In this document: piece after piece, positions 20,806 through 34,919 of the stretch
How positions within the stretch are numbered: position 1 is the stretch's first letter
How the letters are laid out: each line of letters starts with the position of its first letter
Origin: Campylorhamphus procurvoides
Lineage: Eukaryota; Chordata; Aves; Passeriformes; Dendrocolaptidae
Assembly: GCA_013396655.1 (NCBI GenBank)
Contig: WBMV01005103.1
Location: forward strand, 323 to 64,322
DNA: 64,000 bases
Direction: 5' to 3'
Notes under the pieces: model-generated
Seen by the model: only the letters and a program-made list of their open reading frames with translations
Told to the model about the DNA's origin: nothing
Database searches by the model: none
Made by a program: the position numbers and the translations under genes

Positions 20806-22301
20806 CTGAGAAGAGAGAAAATAAAAAAGAGATCAATGCCTAAGTAAAGTTCAGATTCTGAAATTTCCATAACAAAACACAGTAACATATTGGCTCCATT
20901 CAGTAAAACAAACAAACAAACAAACCTGTAAGAATAAATTTGAGCTACTTTGTTTACTGCTCAATGTCTCGATTTTGCAGTGGAGTTCCCCTATAATAAA
21001 CAGGCAGGTGTTTTTTCTTTATTGTGGTTTGGGGGTTTTTTGATGGTGGTTGTTGTTGTGGGAGGGATTGTTATTGCATTTGAATAGCTGAAAAGTAAGC
21101 CCTCAAGAATAATTGGATTTCCTTTTAATATGTCTAATCAGACTAAGTTATTTCTTCTACTTTGCAATTTTTTCTTGACCATTTTTAACACTTCAGTGAT
21201 TTTAAAGTAGCCTCTTTCTTGTTTTTTTAAAATCAGTTGTGCTGAGCCAGTTTATGTTAGTAACAATTTAGACCAGCTCTCTCCAGATTCCAGAGTAATT
21301 CCTGATTTAAAAGTACAAGCACCAATACTATGTTTTGGTACACTGCAAGGACTACAGAACCTGGCAGAAAACAAAAAAGATTTCAAGATTTTTACAAGTC
21401 AGTCCAGAGTATTTGAATCCCATTGTGAAAATCTCTTAACATGATGGGCACTGGAAACAATTTTGCAAAAAAAGGAAATGAAGACTGAATTTCAGGATTC
21501 CTCAGATCTTAACAGATGTCCTATCCATGTTTAGTCCTTTTAATGTTTATGAAAATTAAAGCACATGAGATATTCTGTAATTACCTTTTCCTTTTATTCT
21601 ATTAACATCACAATTTTGGCTTGAAATGTTCAAAAAATACCCATTTGGTGAGAAATGCATAAAATTATAAAGGTGCTCCCCAACATGTCCTAGGTTGTGG
21701 AATTGTGTAACTTCACTGCTTTCATCAAAGTCTGACAGTGAACACAGAATAGTTTGAAAACAATAAGTTCTGATAAATAACACCTGTTTCCTCAATCTTG
21801 TCATATTCTCAATCATGAAAATATTTTAATAATTGATCTTTTAAAACAAGACCCAGCTGCTGAATTTGTGAAATCCAGCTGTCCCTAATGTTCCTTTCCT
21901 GCAGTTCTACCAAAAGTGATTGAAATACAGTACTTTAAAAACTAAACTATGGTCCAATTGACACCAACAGAGTCCTTTTCTTCACTCTTTCCACATATCA
22001 GGAAAGCTGTCTGCCTTTGCATCCATTATAAACACATGGAATTCCTACAACATTTTGAGATCCTTCTATGTCTTTATAGTCACCTTCTGCAGCACTGGCA
22101 TACAGTGCTCAGCAACAGGTGGCCCGCCCTGAGAACCACAGGAGAGCTATGTTCTGCATTATATTTCTCTTCACATTTCAACTTTCTACTTGGTTTCCAA
22201 TGGAAATTTCCACAGTCAGCCTTTTCAGCCAAAGAAACAAGCAGACATTCTGCCAAATCTTAAGTCATGAAGCTCTTTCACAGCAAACCCAGCACACTTA
22301 C
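20806..22301 (-). other. SELENOP first intron (in 5' UTR)
   Basis: Intron of 1.5 kb from donor GGTAAGTGTG at 22301 to acceptor CTTCTCAG at 20806. It holds a short (AAAC)n run at 20904-20925 and nothing else recognised. Confidence 0.65.
20904..20925. repeat. (AAAC)n microsatellite
   Basis: About five tandem AAAC units in the SELENOP first intron. Confidence 0.9.
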
Positions 22302-22356
22302 CCTTTCCTCCTCCCCCTTCTTGGCAGCTCTGCCTGGCTCTGCTGCAGAAGAAAAC
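22302..22356 (-). other. SELENOP: SELENOP untranslated first exon (predicted)
   Basis: About 30 nt downstream of the TATA box the minus strand runs about 55 nt to a strong donor, GGAAAGG|GTAAGTGTGC. This matches the usual SELENOP layout with a short untranslated exon before the signal-peptide exon. The start site is estimated from the TATA distance, not observed. Confidence 0.65.
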
Positions 22357-22378
22357 AGCGTGGGGAAAAGGGCTGTGG

Positions 22379-22429
22379 TATTTATATGGCTCTTGTTTAT
22401 CTCACTTTGCAGATACGGTTCAAAGTTCA
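22379..22429 (-). promoter_or_regulatory. SELENOP: SELENOP promoter: TATA, FOX and HNF4-like sites
   Basis: On the minus strand: TATAAATA at 22386-22379; GATAAACA, a FOXO/FOXA site, at 22401-22394; and at 22417-22429 the plus strand reads GGTTCAAAGTTCA, an HNF4-type DR1 with the CAAAGTTCA core. Known SELENOP promoters are driven in liver by HNF4A and FOXO1 in the manner of gluconeogenic genes. Three such sites packed within 51 bp just ahead of the first exon support the promoter assignment. Confidence 0.75.
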
Positions 22430-25400
22430 GGGAGCTTTTTCTGAACGACCTTGCAAGAGAAGAAAACCCCTTTATCAAAAGGAGAGAAAATATTTCTCCA
22501 TTAACTAATTCGAAGTGAAATACGTTTACGGGGTGTAATGGTGAGGTATTTTTAATATAATGACTTCAAATATCATGTTACGCGGTTTGTTGGTCACCCC
22601 AGTCAGCTGGAGGCAGTGGTACAGTCAGGGGAGGGGGATGGGCCAAAGAGTAATTATTTTCTGAACATAGTGAGGGGGGAAGGCACTTCTCTATTTATAA
22701 AAACGCTGAGCTTGCAGGTTTTTTCTCATATGCTTTATCTGATATTTGCCTTAGAGAATGGTGTGCTCTGTCTAAGGACATGTGCATACTGAGCTCCTTT
22801 TGCCCAGCTGCTCTTGATTACATCACTTTGCTTTCAAACTTACATCTGTAGAATGTGTCCGTTTCTCAACTTTTGTTGAAAGTTAGAGCCCAGAACTTCA
22901 GCCATTTAAATCAGTGTATCTACATGAAAGTCATGAAGTTCTAGCAACTGGCAATAGCTGCTTGACCCTCTGTATTTTGCTATTGCATTTCCTTAACACT
23001 CTCATCACCAAGGTGTCTGGGCATTCAAATTAGACAGTTTCCTTAATCTCTTGCCTTGGTTAGAGAATTGTTTATGTGTCTTACTTCAACAGCAGTTTGG
23101 TTGGGTTTGATTTCCTTCAGTGTAAATATTACACGTATTTATGGGTAAATAAATAAATGTTTAAGAACTGGGTGTGCCCTCAGAGTTCACAGTGGTGAGA
23201 TTAATATTGTTTAGTTCTATGGCCTGAGACTGTCTTCTGCACAGATAAGCTTTATGCTTCTGGCTGGGTGTAAGAAAGAGAACTGCTGACCTTGGGGTTT
23301 TATGCTATGAAAGTCCTATGCACTAGTCAGTGGAAAGAATGAGAAAGAGCTGAACTTTTATCCAATAGTCTTGAAAGATACAATGCAGAAAACAGACAGA
23401 CATCATATTGCCCCTGAAGTTATTTTTAAAAGGAGGAATGTGCTTATATTCCTTATACTGTTAGGGAAATACCTTTTATATTCTTTGCTGGGTTGGGACC
23501 AAGCCTTCATATCTGTGATGATGTTCTTTACTATTCCAAATGATAGGCAATTCACTGACCTCCTGCTTCAGGATTGCGTGTTGATCCTCAGTGCTAACAA
23601 AGTCCTGGAAGGTTGTCTGGAGATAAGTATTTGGAATGCACCATGTGCATCAAATTCTACATTAGCAAAGGAGCAGCCAAACGGAAATGAAGCAGGGCCC
23701 ATTAATAGCAATAATAAAATTTATTCTATCAATAGGGCTAACCCATCTCTTATTAGGGCTAATAAAAATAATCCATTAATAGGTCTATTAAAATAATGCA
23801 GCTCAGTATTGACAAACAGTTGGTTTCTTGCCAATTATTGCCGCACAGGTGGAGAAATTCTCAAATGAAGAGCAATATTCCATCCCCATTTCTTTTCTGC
23901 TTTGTAGAAAGGATGTGGACAAGGTTTGATTAAAAAGTGCTGAAGCTGTATTCAATACCACTGAGTGCTGCTGAGACATGTACTGAAGAATAAAGAGCCC
24001 AGACAGAATAAACTAAGCAGCTAATGTATAAAACAGCTACCTTACTGTGGAAAGCTCTGAGAAGCACACTGAGGATAGAAATACGCAATGGTCACTACTG
24101 AAATGTTAGTGCTTCCTCCCTTAGAGTATGCAGAGACCCCTGCAGACCCTCAGTTGCCTTACCAACAGAGGAGCAGCAGCTGTTGTTAGCAACTGTCACT
24201 GTGACAATAAATACTATGTTTATTAACATTTAGTATTATAGTACATTATATTTATTATAACTTTTATAATTTTAGGTGAGTTGAACTACATTCCTAGTGA
24301 TATGCCATAAGCATCTTGCTTTAAAACACTCACCTTACCTGAGATTGTTGTACTGCCTCAATATTCTGATTTAAAGCAAGTGATAGGGAATATTATAACC
24401 ATGGCTGTGGATTAAGATAGATGTAATTAGTTTAGAAACCTATAAACACTAAATACATTTGAACTTCAGTCTGAAGCATTACATGTTTTGAAGCAGAAAA
24501 AAGTCCACTTTCTACTTTTGTTTTTTTCTTTTTTTTTTTTTATGAACAGTATAGCTGCAAGAATTTTCTCAGTTGTTGAGTTTGTTCCAACCTCACAGCA
24601 GGAGGCACTTATGAACTCTAATTTGGACAAGCCCTCAGTTTCAAACAATAATTTTTATAATTATCATCCTGTTTCTACTCACTTTCTTTCTTTTTTGGGG
24701 GGAATAATAGTCCTTGTAGAAATAACAGCCCTTTTCCCTTCTTATTGAACATAAGCTCTCCCTTTTTTGATGTTTCAAACTTTTCAAAGTATCAGAGCAC
24801 AGAAATATCATTTGTTATTTTTTGTTATCTAGATTAGTAATGAACCATTTCTGAAACAACCCCAAACCCCAAAACAATACCGTAACTCAAATGGACAAGG
24901 AATTGTGGCTGTTTGAAATTACATTCTGGTAAGGTCTGATGTAGTGATTTTGTAACATGTGCAAAGAATGAGTGGACAGGAGCAGAACACAGATCCGGCA
25001 CAAATCCTATCGTGAGGCCTTAGGACTTCAGTGTCTGTTTTGCCCTTTTGACTGAAGGATGTCACTAACAGGGAATTCAAAGTCCACTTGCAGATCAAAA
25101 GTCTCAACTGGTTCTTCTCATGTCTTCTCAGACAACTGTGTCAACTCAGTGTAATTACTCATACTTTATAGTGGAAAATATTGCAACAACAGCAGGCTGC
25201 TAGTCACTTTATGCTTATACAAAGAAATTTCCATTTGTTTATGGGACCTTAAACTCTCGAATAAATGCTGTAAGAAAGGGGTCATTTAAGTGAAGGTTAA
25301 GAAGATAAAGTAAATTAAATCTATGCTCCTGTCATGTGAGATCCAGAGCAGTGTAAGATAACTAAATGCATACTTCTCAGAATTCAGAGGAAGGAACAAA

Positions 25401-27891
25401 AGCTGACATCCTCTGATACAGGCCTAAAGTGAACAAAGGAATAGCTGCTACATGCAATTGTCTACTTATAAACCAAATGACACTTAAGGAGCCATGATCT
25501 AGTAGAAAAAGATTTTGGCTTCTCTGCTTGGAAATTCCATTATAATAATGAAGTATCTTCCTCTTATTGAACCTACCTGTAGCACACTGTAAGTAGGAAG
25601 AGAAATATTTTTTTAGCAGGTGTGTCTTCACTCATGATCATTGCAAATGATTACACATTACAAATGCAAACAGACCCTAGTTGCAGAGTACCTACATGTA
25701 TTCCGAGTTCCTTACTGGTTCTGTTTACTGTCTGCATTTATCCTGCAATAATTCTATCAAACCACAAATTCTTCATGTCACCTCAGTGGGTCTAAACCCA
25801 GTGGTCATCTTATTATGTGAAGGAAGAACAAATTTCCTGATGGTGCCCAAGAAGTGCTTAAGAAGATCACGTCACAACATCTGTATTTTTATATCTTTAT
25901 TGTTGTATTTAGTAATACTTGGCAGTCTGGTGATCTCTAGAGGAAAACTGAAAATTCTTTTGGTTGGGTGTGACTCTGCTGAGGATTCTGGTCTTTGAGA
26001 TAGTAAATCAAGAAGAGGCAAATGTAATCATGCAGTGCCCAAAGCAGGGTATCTGTGCATAACTCCCCTATGGATCTCGTATCCCACACAATAAGCAGTT
26101 ATCCCTCCTTCAACAGGAATGATGTAGTAGTACCAGAAATTCACCAGGCAGGTTTAGGCTCTCAAGTAGAATTCACTGAGTAAATGGATAGATAAAGTCA
26201 TTACAAATCTGGACCAGAGAATACAAAGAAAGTTAAACAAAAGCCTTCATTAATCTGCATTCAGACAGTTTTCTTTACATTACAGATCAGGTCTTCAAGA
26301 CAGTGTAATATAATCAGAACTTCAGAAAGACTGTCAGCAATACATAAAATTCCTATTAAACTCTTTATACACAATAACTCTCCTTAGGAGATGTGGAGGG
26401 AAAGGTTTCATCAGCTACATCCACAGCAGTTCATTCTAGGTGACTAAATTTAAACGCTTTCCACCAGAAATGCCAGTACCAGCAAGTTCTTGTTAATGAT
26501 TTATAACAGGTCATCCAGGCATAGTTCACTGCACTGAACCTTAGTCATGGAATGGAATTTAAGACAGCCCAGGAAGTGGGATTCAGTGACCATATACAGT
26601 GAACCTGTCAGGAAGTTCAAATCTGTTCTTTCTTTGTTGTGAAATACATTAAAACTGAAGTGAAAACTGGATTCAGCTAATCAATAAGAGGGATTCGTTT
26701 ACAAGAAAGTTCTTTTTCAAGAACTGTTGAACTGTGATTAATAACCAGATTAATTATTTTTGGTTAAATTTCTTTTTGTGGCTCTATATTGTTCAATCTT
26801 CCCAAGAATACAGGAGTGTCTGCAAATCTTATGGTCTATAAGAGATGTTATGTGTGTTTACTGCCAGATTGAGATAGCCGAGTGCAAGATGGCAATTGTC
26901 TTACATCAAATGAAGTCTGAGAAACTAAAATACTTAGGCTTCAATTTCGATTGCTGATGATACTTCTTTTCAAGTGGCATAGCCCTGGAATGCTGAATTT
27001 GATAGAAAATGTTATTTTCCCTTCCTAGGGCAAAAGTATGTGAATGTGCCACTGGTAGTGAAGGTCTAACTGACTAAATCAACCACTTTTTACTGTTCTG
27101 TTCATTCTGGAAATTCAAAAGCAGCTTCCCTTTCAGCACCAAAGCCCTCTAAGCAGCCAATTGCATGTGAACTGCTGAAACAATTTGCAGATGAAATAGA
27201 AAAGTAGATCAGTGCAAGTGACAGTTTTCATTTACGAAAACATACCTTACTACTGCAGCACACAGGAAGCTGAGGTTGAGAGCCACCTACTCCCACCATG
27301 AATTAAAGCCATTTTCACAAAAAGGGGCCTTGGAGTACTATAGAGAACTCCAAACATAAGTTCCTCAAGTGGTAGATATAGAAATATTGTAAAGCAATAC
27401 TGACCTTCTGAGGACTTGGGGAAGAACAGAACTGTTTATTAAATATAAAAGGAGAGGGAGAGCTGTGATTATACATATGCCTGCAACAATTAAATCCTGA
27501 ACAGACTCACTGACTGAAGTCTGGATGAGTCAGGTTTTTTTAATAGTTTTTTATTTTTAGTTGATTTATATCAGAAAACATGATTTGGTATGGAAGGAGG
27601 ACTTACAGCAGCTATCTTCCAGTAACACCTTTGCTGTTGTCAGTGCCATTAGTAGTCAGCAATAGCAGCTGGCATTCAGCCCCTGCCTAGATTTGAATTC
27701 TGTGGTCAAACCTGTACTGGGTTACAAGTTATGTCTTCAGCAGACAGTACTTTGTCATCTGTTTAGCCTGTTGGTGGTGGATTGGTACCAGCTGTCAGCA
27801 ACCCACACTCAGAATGCAATGGCTGTGCCTGTAGTAATCTGGGTGACTGCACACCTTCTCAAGTGCTAAATGTTTTAACACTGGAGTATAT
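22430..27891. other. Intergenic DNA upstream of SELENOP
   Basis: AT-rich, no exon recognised. The longest frame, 23371-23796 (+, 141 codons), has no domain and ends in Asn/Ile-rich AT-repeat translation. A short ATTAAT/AATAGGGCT-like low-complexity run lies near 23695-23790, and a T-rich run at 24520-24545. SELENOP enhancers could be here, but none can be pointed to. Confidence 0.5.
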
Positions 27892-28425
27892 AATAGAATC
27901 ACAGAGTCATAGAAGGATTTGGGTTGGAAAGGACCTTAAAGATCATCTAGATCCAAGTCCCGTGCCATGGGCAGGGATACCACTCAGTGGGTCAGGTTGC
28001 TCAGGGCCTTATCCAACCTGGCTTTGAACACATCCAGGGATGGCCCAGCCCCAGCTTCTCTGGAAAACCTATCCCTGTGCCTCACAACCCCCTGAGTAAA
28101 GAATTTCTTCCTAACATCTAATTTAAGCTTGTCCTCTTTCAGTTTAAAACCATTGCTCCTTGTCCTGTCACTCTCTGCCCATATAAAAAGTCCCTCTCCC
28201 TCCTTTTTATAAGCCCCTTTTAGGTACTGGAAGGCCAGAATGTGGTCTCCCTGGAGTCTTCTCTTCTTCAGGCTGAACAACTCCAACTCTCAGCCTGTTT
28301 TCATAGGAGAGGTGCTCCAGCCCCCTGGTCATCTTTGTGGCCTCCTCTGGACCTGCTCTAACAGGCCCATGTCTTTCTTGTGTTGAGTACTCCAAAACTG
28401 GATGCAGTACTCCAGGTGGGAATAT
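27892..28425 (-). mobile_element. CR1 LINE 3' end, antisense (about 530 bp)
   Basis: On the plus strand it begins ATAGAATCACAGAGTCATAG, AAGGATTTGGGTTGGAAAGG, the reverse complement of a CR1 terminus. On the minus strand 28286-27984 still reads as the ORF2 C-terminus (LFSLKKRRLQGDHILAFQYL, FKARLDKAL), with frameshifts further upstream. Intact enough to place in a CR1 family by alignment. Confidence 0.96.
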
Positions 28426-31400
28426 ATAATGTAGCTGTCATAAGTTCATACAAACTGGTGAAAAAAAGAACTATTAATAGCTTCATATATCCAAGTATCT
28501 CCTATTCTCATGAAGAGTTCACATTTTTGCTGAAAATTTTAATCAGTAACTAACAAATGAGTATTTTAATGTATTTTGGAGAAAATATAAAAAAGTCCTC
28601 GATCTTCTGATCTTACAGTCCTATATTTATTTTCCACATATGTAGCTGTCAAAGTTAACAATGAAGACTAAGTAAAATTCTTAATGCAATATATTACTTC
28701 TGTATTACATTGGTAATGGGGCAGAAAAGATCACAGATCATTACATCTGACGAACATATTAACCCTACCTTGACAATGGCAGTCTTTCTGTTCTCCCTAT
28801 AGCTTTGCTCTCCCAGTTTTTGTCTGGCTGAAAGAAAAAGCAAAGTCAGAGTAGTAGAACTGCAATAGCATTCCAGAGTAAAGGGTGAAGAATACTACAC
28901 AGAGGAAATAACTCAGTATTTGAAAGAAAGTGAAGTGAGAAGATATGATGACATTCTGTCTGAAGACACCTTTGAAAGTCACCTGCACAAATCATCTATT
29001 CCACATCACTCCGTATAACAAAAGATATGGAAAAGTCTGCCCTGCAAAATTCAAGCAGCCACTATTGGCTGTTTTTATCAAATTATTTCTTGTGTTAACG
29101 TGTTTGGATGGGCCTCTTGGCATGTGTGAGAATTAACACTGAACAGGCTTCATATCATGTTCTCTAATTACATTCAATAATGGCAACACCCACTTTTGAA
29201 GTTCTTCATCCCATTTCAAAGCACTGGCTCAACTTGTGGAACTTGAAAGGTGACTAAGTCCAGGTCCTGTCAAGAAGTAATCATCACACAATGTCTGAAC
29301 AGCTTTCCATTCAATAGAGGTTTGCATGGATGCCTATTTGTAAGGACTCTTGTAGAACTGCAGTAGAGATGAGTCTCAGGTTGGCATTTTATTTTGATAA
29401 GTCCTCGTCTCTAGCTGGCCTCTATTTTAATTTTTTAATGTCTGTTTCCGGTCCAGAAGACTTGTCCAAAATACTATTCATGTATGCCTTGTATTATTTA
29501 CAAGTTATTATTTACATATCAGGCATATAACCATCATAAGGATTGTATTTAAGGAGGTGGCAGTATCCCCCATAGGGCCAGCCCAGAGTCTGCATCTTGT
29601 GGTGGAACAGCTGAGCAGCTCCCACACCTGTCTTTGACCTTTAGCATTTTATCCAGCCCATTAAACTTGAAACTGAAATTTTCTGACCTTTTTCTTGTCA
29701 GCAAAAAATGAAAAAAAGAAGAAAAACAAAGTAGGCATTTTTGTGCTGATTCTGCATGACGATCCTTGCCAGATTTCCTGTAAGAGCTCAAGAAGAGGAA
29801 ACAAAATATGACTGTGAAGTCAAAAAAAAATTGTAGTGCTTTAAAAATCATGGCAATAAAGTTGCTGAACATTCTCTTCAAGAGAGCTAACAGGCATTCA
29901 GAAGGAGAGACAGACCAGAAAACTAAATGCATAAGTGATCCCATGACTGCACTAGAGTAATAATTAACAATAAATACTTTTAAATTGGATTCCCCTGTTT
30001 GCAAAACTTCATGATGTCTTACTTGCAAATGTTTCAAGTTAATTACAAAACTTTTGTTAATTCTTTAACACAGATGTATACCTGGGTAAGTTACAAAAGA
30101 CATAATTACAGGACTGTGAGGAATTTCAGTTGTCGTGAAGCCAAGTGTAGGACTCCAGACTCCATTGTTCAGGCAAATCATTATGCAGACAGCAGCTCAG
30201 GCACTGAAGCTTACAGTGTGGATCATGCTTGAGCTTGGTCTTAAGAACTTAAATGACAGAGCAGTGAGAAGCTGGGTGGTCTTTCAGTAGCGTGTGTGCT
30301 TTGGTAGCTGCTCTACCTGCACATCTGCAAAGGGAGTTCTTACACTGCTGTTAAAATCGGCACAGTCCCAGCCAATGTGACACAGAGCACACAGTGTCTG
30401 GCACAGATGGAAGATGCACTCGATGGATGGAAGGCTGTGATAGAAAGAAAGAAGTTTTTGAAGGGAAAAACAATATTTCCCTACATAATGGCAAGAATTA
30501 TTTCTAGGTTGCCCAACTTTCCAACCTTTTATTGCTCTTAATGTTATCTTAATTGAATGTGGAATATTTCCCTGATTGTCTCCAGGTTCTGAAGCAGACT
30601 TTCACCTATAGTGAACATTTTATGCACCTATCAGTTATACGTAATTTCTTACAGCAATAGCATGATCCATAGGTCTACAGTTTTCTAGGAAGATTGCATG
30701 GCCTGGAAGAGGAGTAATTAAAAATTCTCTGTTAATGCTTCTGTGTGTATAATAAATGCAACGGCAGCCCTGATCGTGGGCTAGGTCGAAACCTTTTCTT
30801 GCAGTTTAGATTTAATCCCTTCCAGACTGTGGATTTTCATGGATTATGAAAGAGAGCTAGAAAATCCAGCCTTTCATGTCCTGATGTGCTGTGATCACTG
30901 TTGCTTATCAAAAACACCCACAAACCAAAAAATAATTTTGCAAAATTACACCTGAGTCAGCTGTGAAGAGTTAAAAACTACACACACAAAATCTTTATGA
31001 ATAATGTCTGTGTGTTATTTCTGCTCATGACACACAATGCATACCAATACAAAAATGCCATGGTATATACGTATTCTAACAATCAACACAGGTAACTTTT
31101 TAAGAGAGGTTTTCCTTAAGAGGCTTGCTAGAGAAATACCAACCTAGCTAAGGCCTGCTGAATTTATACTGGGAAATGATCTTTAAAGAAACCTTCCAAC
31201 ACAACCCATTCTATATTTATATCCATGATTCTATATTCTGAGATTAAAAAAAAATTGCAAAGTACTTAACATCTACTGTTATTCAAACCCTAAGCCACTA
31301 TACAATTCCTTTAGGCACACTTCTCATAATTCTGCAGAATCTAAATCACTGTGGTTTGGGAAACTGATAGACAGTAAGTTGTTTGACTTGCTTCATCTTC

Positions 31401-34400
31401 CAGATATTTAAAATCATATAAAGGATAATACTTAAATAAGAACCTTAGAATTCAACCATTCTCTCTTGCAGTGCTCACCAGACACTGATCTCCCTGATTT
31501 CACTAGTCAGCTGATCTTTGTGGGGTCACGAAAATATGATACTTGTCAACAGTAGATAAGATTTGGCATGGAGCTCATAGGTCAGCAGATAATACTGAAT
31601 AGACACAAATGTCCATCCTGTCCTAGCTGGGCATTTCATCTGAAAATAGAAAGATAACAGGGGAACAGGCTGACACCTTTGTGTCACAGGAGTAAGGCTT
31701 AAGGATTTTGGACATCAAGGCACAATTCAACAGATTACAGTTTTCAAGTATTGCATTTTGCAGTAACCACTGTAATTTTGACTTTCATTAACTCCTTATA
31801 TCTTCCGTTCCCTCTAGAAATAGCAAAGAAATAAGAAGGAGTAACAACAATTCTCTGTTAGAACAACCCCCCATGTTTATTTTCCTTTAAAACTTCATAA
31901 ACAGGCACTGATATTGTTTCCCTAGGGATACCTATCAGAGGAGCTCTACAGAAATGTTTTCCTCTTGCATAACAACACACATCTGGCTTGCTTTAGGCAT
32001 GACAGTAAAGCCTTTTCATGCACAGAACAAGTCATTGTGCAATGGAGACATGCTGAGTCGCCTGATACAGAGATTTCTTGCAAATGATTGATAACATTAC
32101 AGGAATGAGCAGTTGATTTCATAATAATTTTTTTTTAATAGAAGAGACCAGTAAAGACCACATTACAGCTATCTGAATTCTACAGCTGACTGGGTGAATA
32201 ATTTGGTTCTGATGTGGGAGATCTGGGTGTGCTGAGAGTGCACTAAGCAGCTTTCGAAACCATTTGGGGAGCCAGTCAGAACTGTCCAGCAATCTGGGTA
32301 TAGGTCATAGAGTACTAGGTGGATAGCCTTGTGCTGGGTAAACTAATGGTCCCTTTTGGTCTTCATTTATTACCTGAATCACCTGATTTTGGAAAATAGT
32401 TCTCTACTCACTGCTGCACATAAGCACGCCTTCTGAATTCTTGGTTTCACATCTGCAATTTATTAATTCCTGCATTTCTTCAGACAAAGAGGTGTTTCTT
32501 TTATTAGAGAAGGGAAATGTATGAATCACACTTTTCTACTATTAGTTTAGTGTTCATTTTTGTCTGTTTGCTACTGCACAGCTCCCCCTGTGAAGAGGAG
32601 AGGCTCACAACACTCAGTCTGGACAGATGATCTCAGCCCTCTTCCATGCTGCTGTGAGAAGGCTGGAGCTAGAAGAGAACATCTCTACTTCAGTAACTTT
32701 CCCAAATTCAGTTGTTATGTCCAGAAGACCTACCAGGTTACTTTAATAAATACAGGATTCTCCAGTGTCATTGAGGTGATTCTGAAAAAGAAGCATAGGG
32801 AATTTTCAGCCACACAAATGGCTTATATAGATTGAACCAGAGATAATGATAAAGATCTTTTGGATGTTTGCTTAGCATGTTCTTCCTCATGTAAATAAAA
32901 TGCACTATAAAACAGGTAGTAGACTTACAACTAATTTGTATGATTTTGTGGCAGACCTCTCAGATATCCTAGAAGTGGTGCTGGGAGACAACACACCCAT
33001 CTCTGAGAGAGAAAAAGAAGAATCTGAAGAGTTATAGCTTAATCAGTCTAATTTTAAATTTCTAACCTCACAGTAAAATTAGATGGGTGAAGACATGGGA
33101 GCAAAATAAACACAATGGAAAATGCCATCGGCGAAAAAAAAAGAAAAGTAAATAGTCAGAACAAACCATACATTAGTGAAAAACAAGCAAGTCAGTAATG
33201 TTGTCTGGATAGGTAGAACATGCTGGAATGGAAATTTTTAACTCCTATTTTGTACTTTGCTATAGTGGTAACTTCAGCAATATTTTTATTTTAATTATAA
33301 GTTACTGTAGATACAGTTCTTCAACTAAAAAAATGGATCTTCAGTAGTTTAAAACAAATCTTTATGTATTTTTAAATGCAGGAGGCATCAACATTGCTTA
33401 TGTGCTGCCGTGTACCAGAAAACAAGAACTGGTATGGCAGGCAACTCCTAGATTGACAACAACTGTCTGAGAAGATCTACTAACAGGAACAATTAATATT
33501 GTTACATTAACAAGGCCATTAAACAATCAAATAAGCAAATAAAGGGACATAAATTGGACTTTTTTGTTGTGTTACAAACCATCAGTATTGATAAAACTTC
33601 CTTGTATTACTGCATTATAAAATGCTGCACAGACTCTTAGAGTCTGTGTATTAAAGAATATGTAAAAATTAATTTGAACTTGACCAAATATCTACTATTT
33701 ATGCTTGTTTAATGTTGTGGGATTGACACGGATTTCTTCCCAGCTTCACAGACATTTACCATCTTTGTGGAGGAAGAATATGGCAAAAGTAATGGTGTAG
33801 GTGTGGCACCATGGAAAAGTGATGGAGTTCATAAACAAGTCCATTAGCCATTAACGCAGGTGAGTTCCTTAGGACACAGAGCCACTCCATGTAGCTGCTC
33901 TTCTCTTGTCAGCATTGACACAGCTGTCAAAGGGGCAATCACTGTGTCTGTTCTGACAAGTTCAGTTATTATACTGGTTTATTTGGGTGAGTACATTCTC
34001 ATCTGGTGGCAGGACATGAAGCCTGGACGCCCAGGGGTGCCCCTGAAGACTGTGTCCTAAAGAGAAACCTGAGTTTCCCGTTGCCAGTGCTCAGAGAGGG
34101 CGGCAGAGGGGCTGGTTACACCCAGTGCCACACTCTTGCTGTCTGATCCTTGGGGGCTTCAGCCAAATAACCCAGAAGTTGCAAGGTGGTGCCTGGACCT
34201 TTCCTTCCTCAGCCGTGGGGACTCGGAGCTGGAGCTGGGCAGCACGGCGTGGAACAGGAGCCTTCCTGGGCAGTATTTCAGCTGCACCTTTGGACACATG
34301 GTACTCGTTTGAGCACTGCTCACTCTGAATTATAAAATCACAGTGTTACGGAACTGCATGGAAGGGCGGCTGTGTGGCGAAGGGGAGGGAACGTGGACTG

Positions 34401-34630
34401 GAGGGAATCCCATGAGTTGGATCCTGTCTGTGATGAGGGTGCTGTGGCCCCACGACCCCAGCCCCAGTGTTCTGGCATCCCACGCTGAGGGAGGTGTCAC
34501 TCGCACAAAGCACAGCCATGCAATGCAAAGGGCGCCTGGAAGAGGAGACACAGACACAGGCACAGGCCATCCCCATGAGGAGACAAGCTGAGCTACAGAG
34601 GTGAGTACGGCACTGCAGAGCCCTCTCAGG
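28426..34630. other. Intergenic DNA between SELENOP and ZNF131
   Basis: About 6 kb, mostly AT-rich. Open frames such as 29549-30037 (-) and 32560-32835 (+) have no recognisable domain, signal or homology and are not called genes. From about 34050 the base composition becomes GC-richer towards the ZNF131 CpG island. The human neighbour ANXA2R is not seen. Confidence 0.5.
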
Positions 34631-34633
34631 AGG

Positions 34634-34895
34634 AAAGGCTGAGGCAGCTGGGCCTGCTCAGCCTCGAGAAGGGACCAGAGGGGACCTCATCGATGTGTAT
34701 AAATGTCTGAAAGGAGGGTGCCCAGAGCATGGACCAGGCTCGATTGGGTGGTGCACAGCAACAGGACAAGTGGCAATGGGCAGAACTGAAGCACGGGAAG
34801 CTCCACCTGGCCATGAGGTGGAACTTAGTCACAGTGCGGGTGACGGTGCAGCGGGACGGGCTGCCCGGAGCGGGTGTGGGATCTCCCCCATAGGG
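34634..34895 (+). mobile_element. CR1 LINE fragment, sense, abutting a minisatellite
   Basis: The plus strand reads as decayed CR1 ORF2 C-terminal sequence: AGGCTGAGGCAGCTGGGCCT, CTCAGCCTCGAGAAGGGACC, GACCTCATCGATGTGTATAA, then GTGACGGTGCAGCGGGACGG. The very 3' end and terminal microsatellite are missing, replaced by the 32-bp array that starts within about 30 bp. Confidence 0.88.
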
Positions 34896-34919
34896 ATGCT
34901 GCAGGGCGGCCTGGCCCCG

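Noticed and set aside
23371..23796. 141-codon plus-strand frame upstream of SELENOP
   Set aside because: No domain, no homology recognised, and its C-terminal part is translation of an AT-rich low-complexity run.
29549..30037. 162-codon minus-strand frame
   Set aside because: No recognisable domain, no splice-consistent neighbours, composition like random AT-rich DNA.
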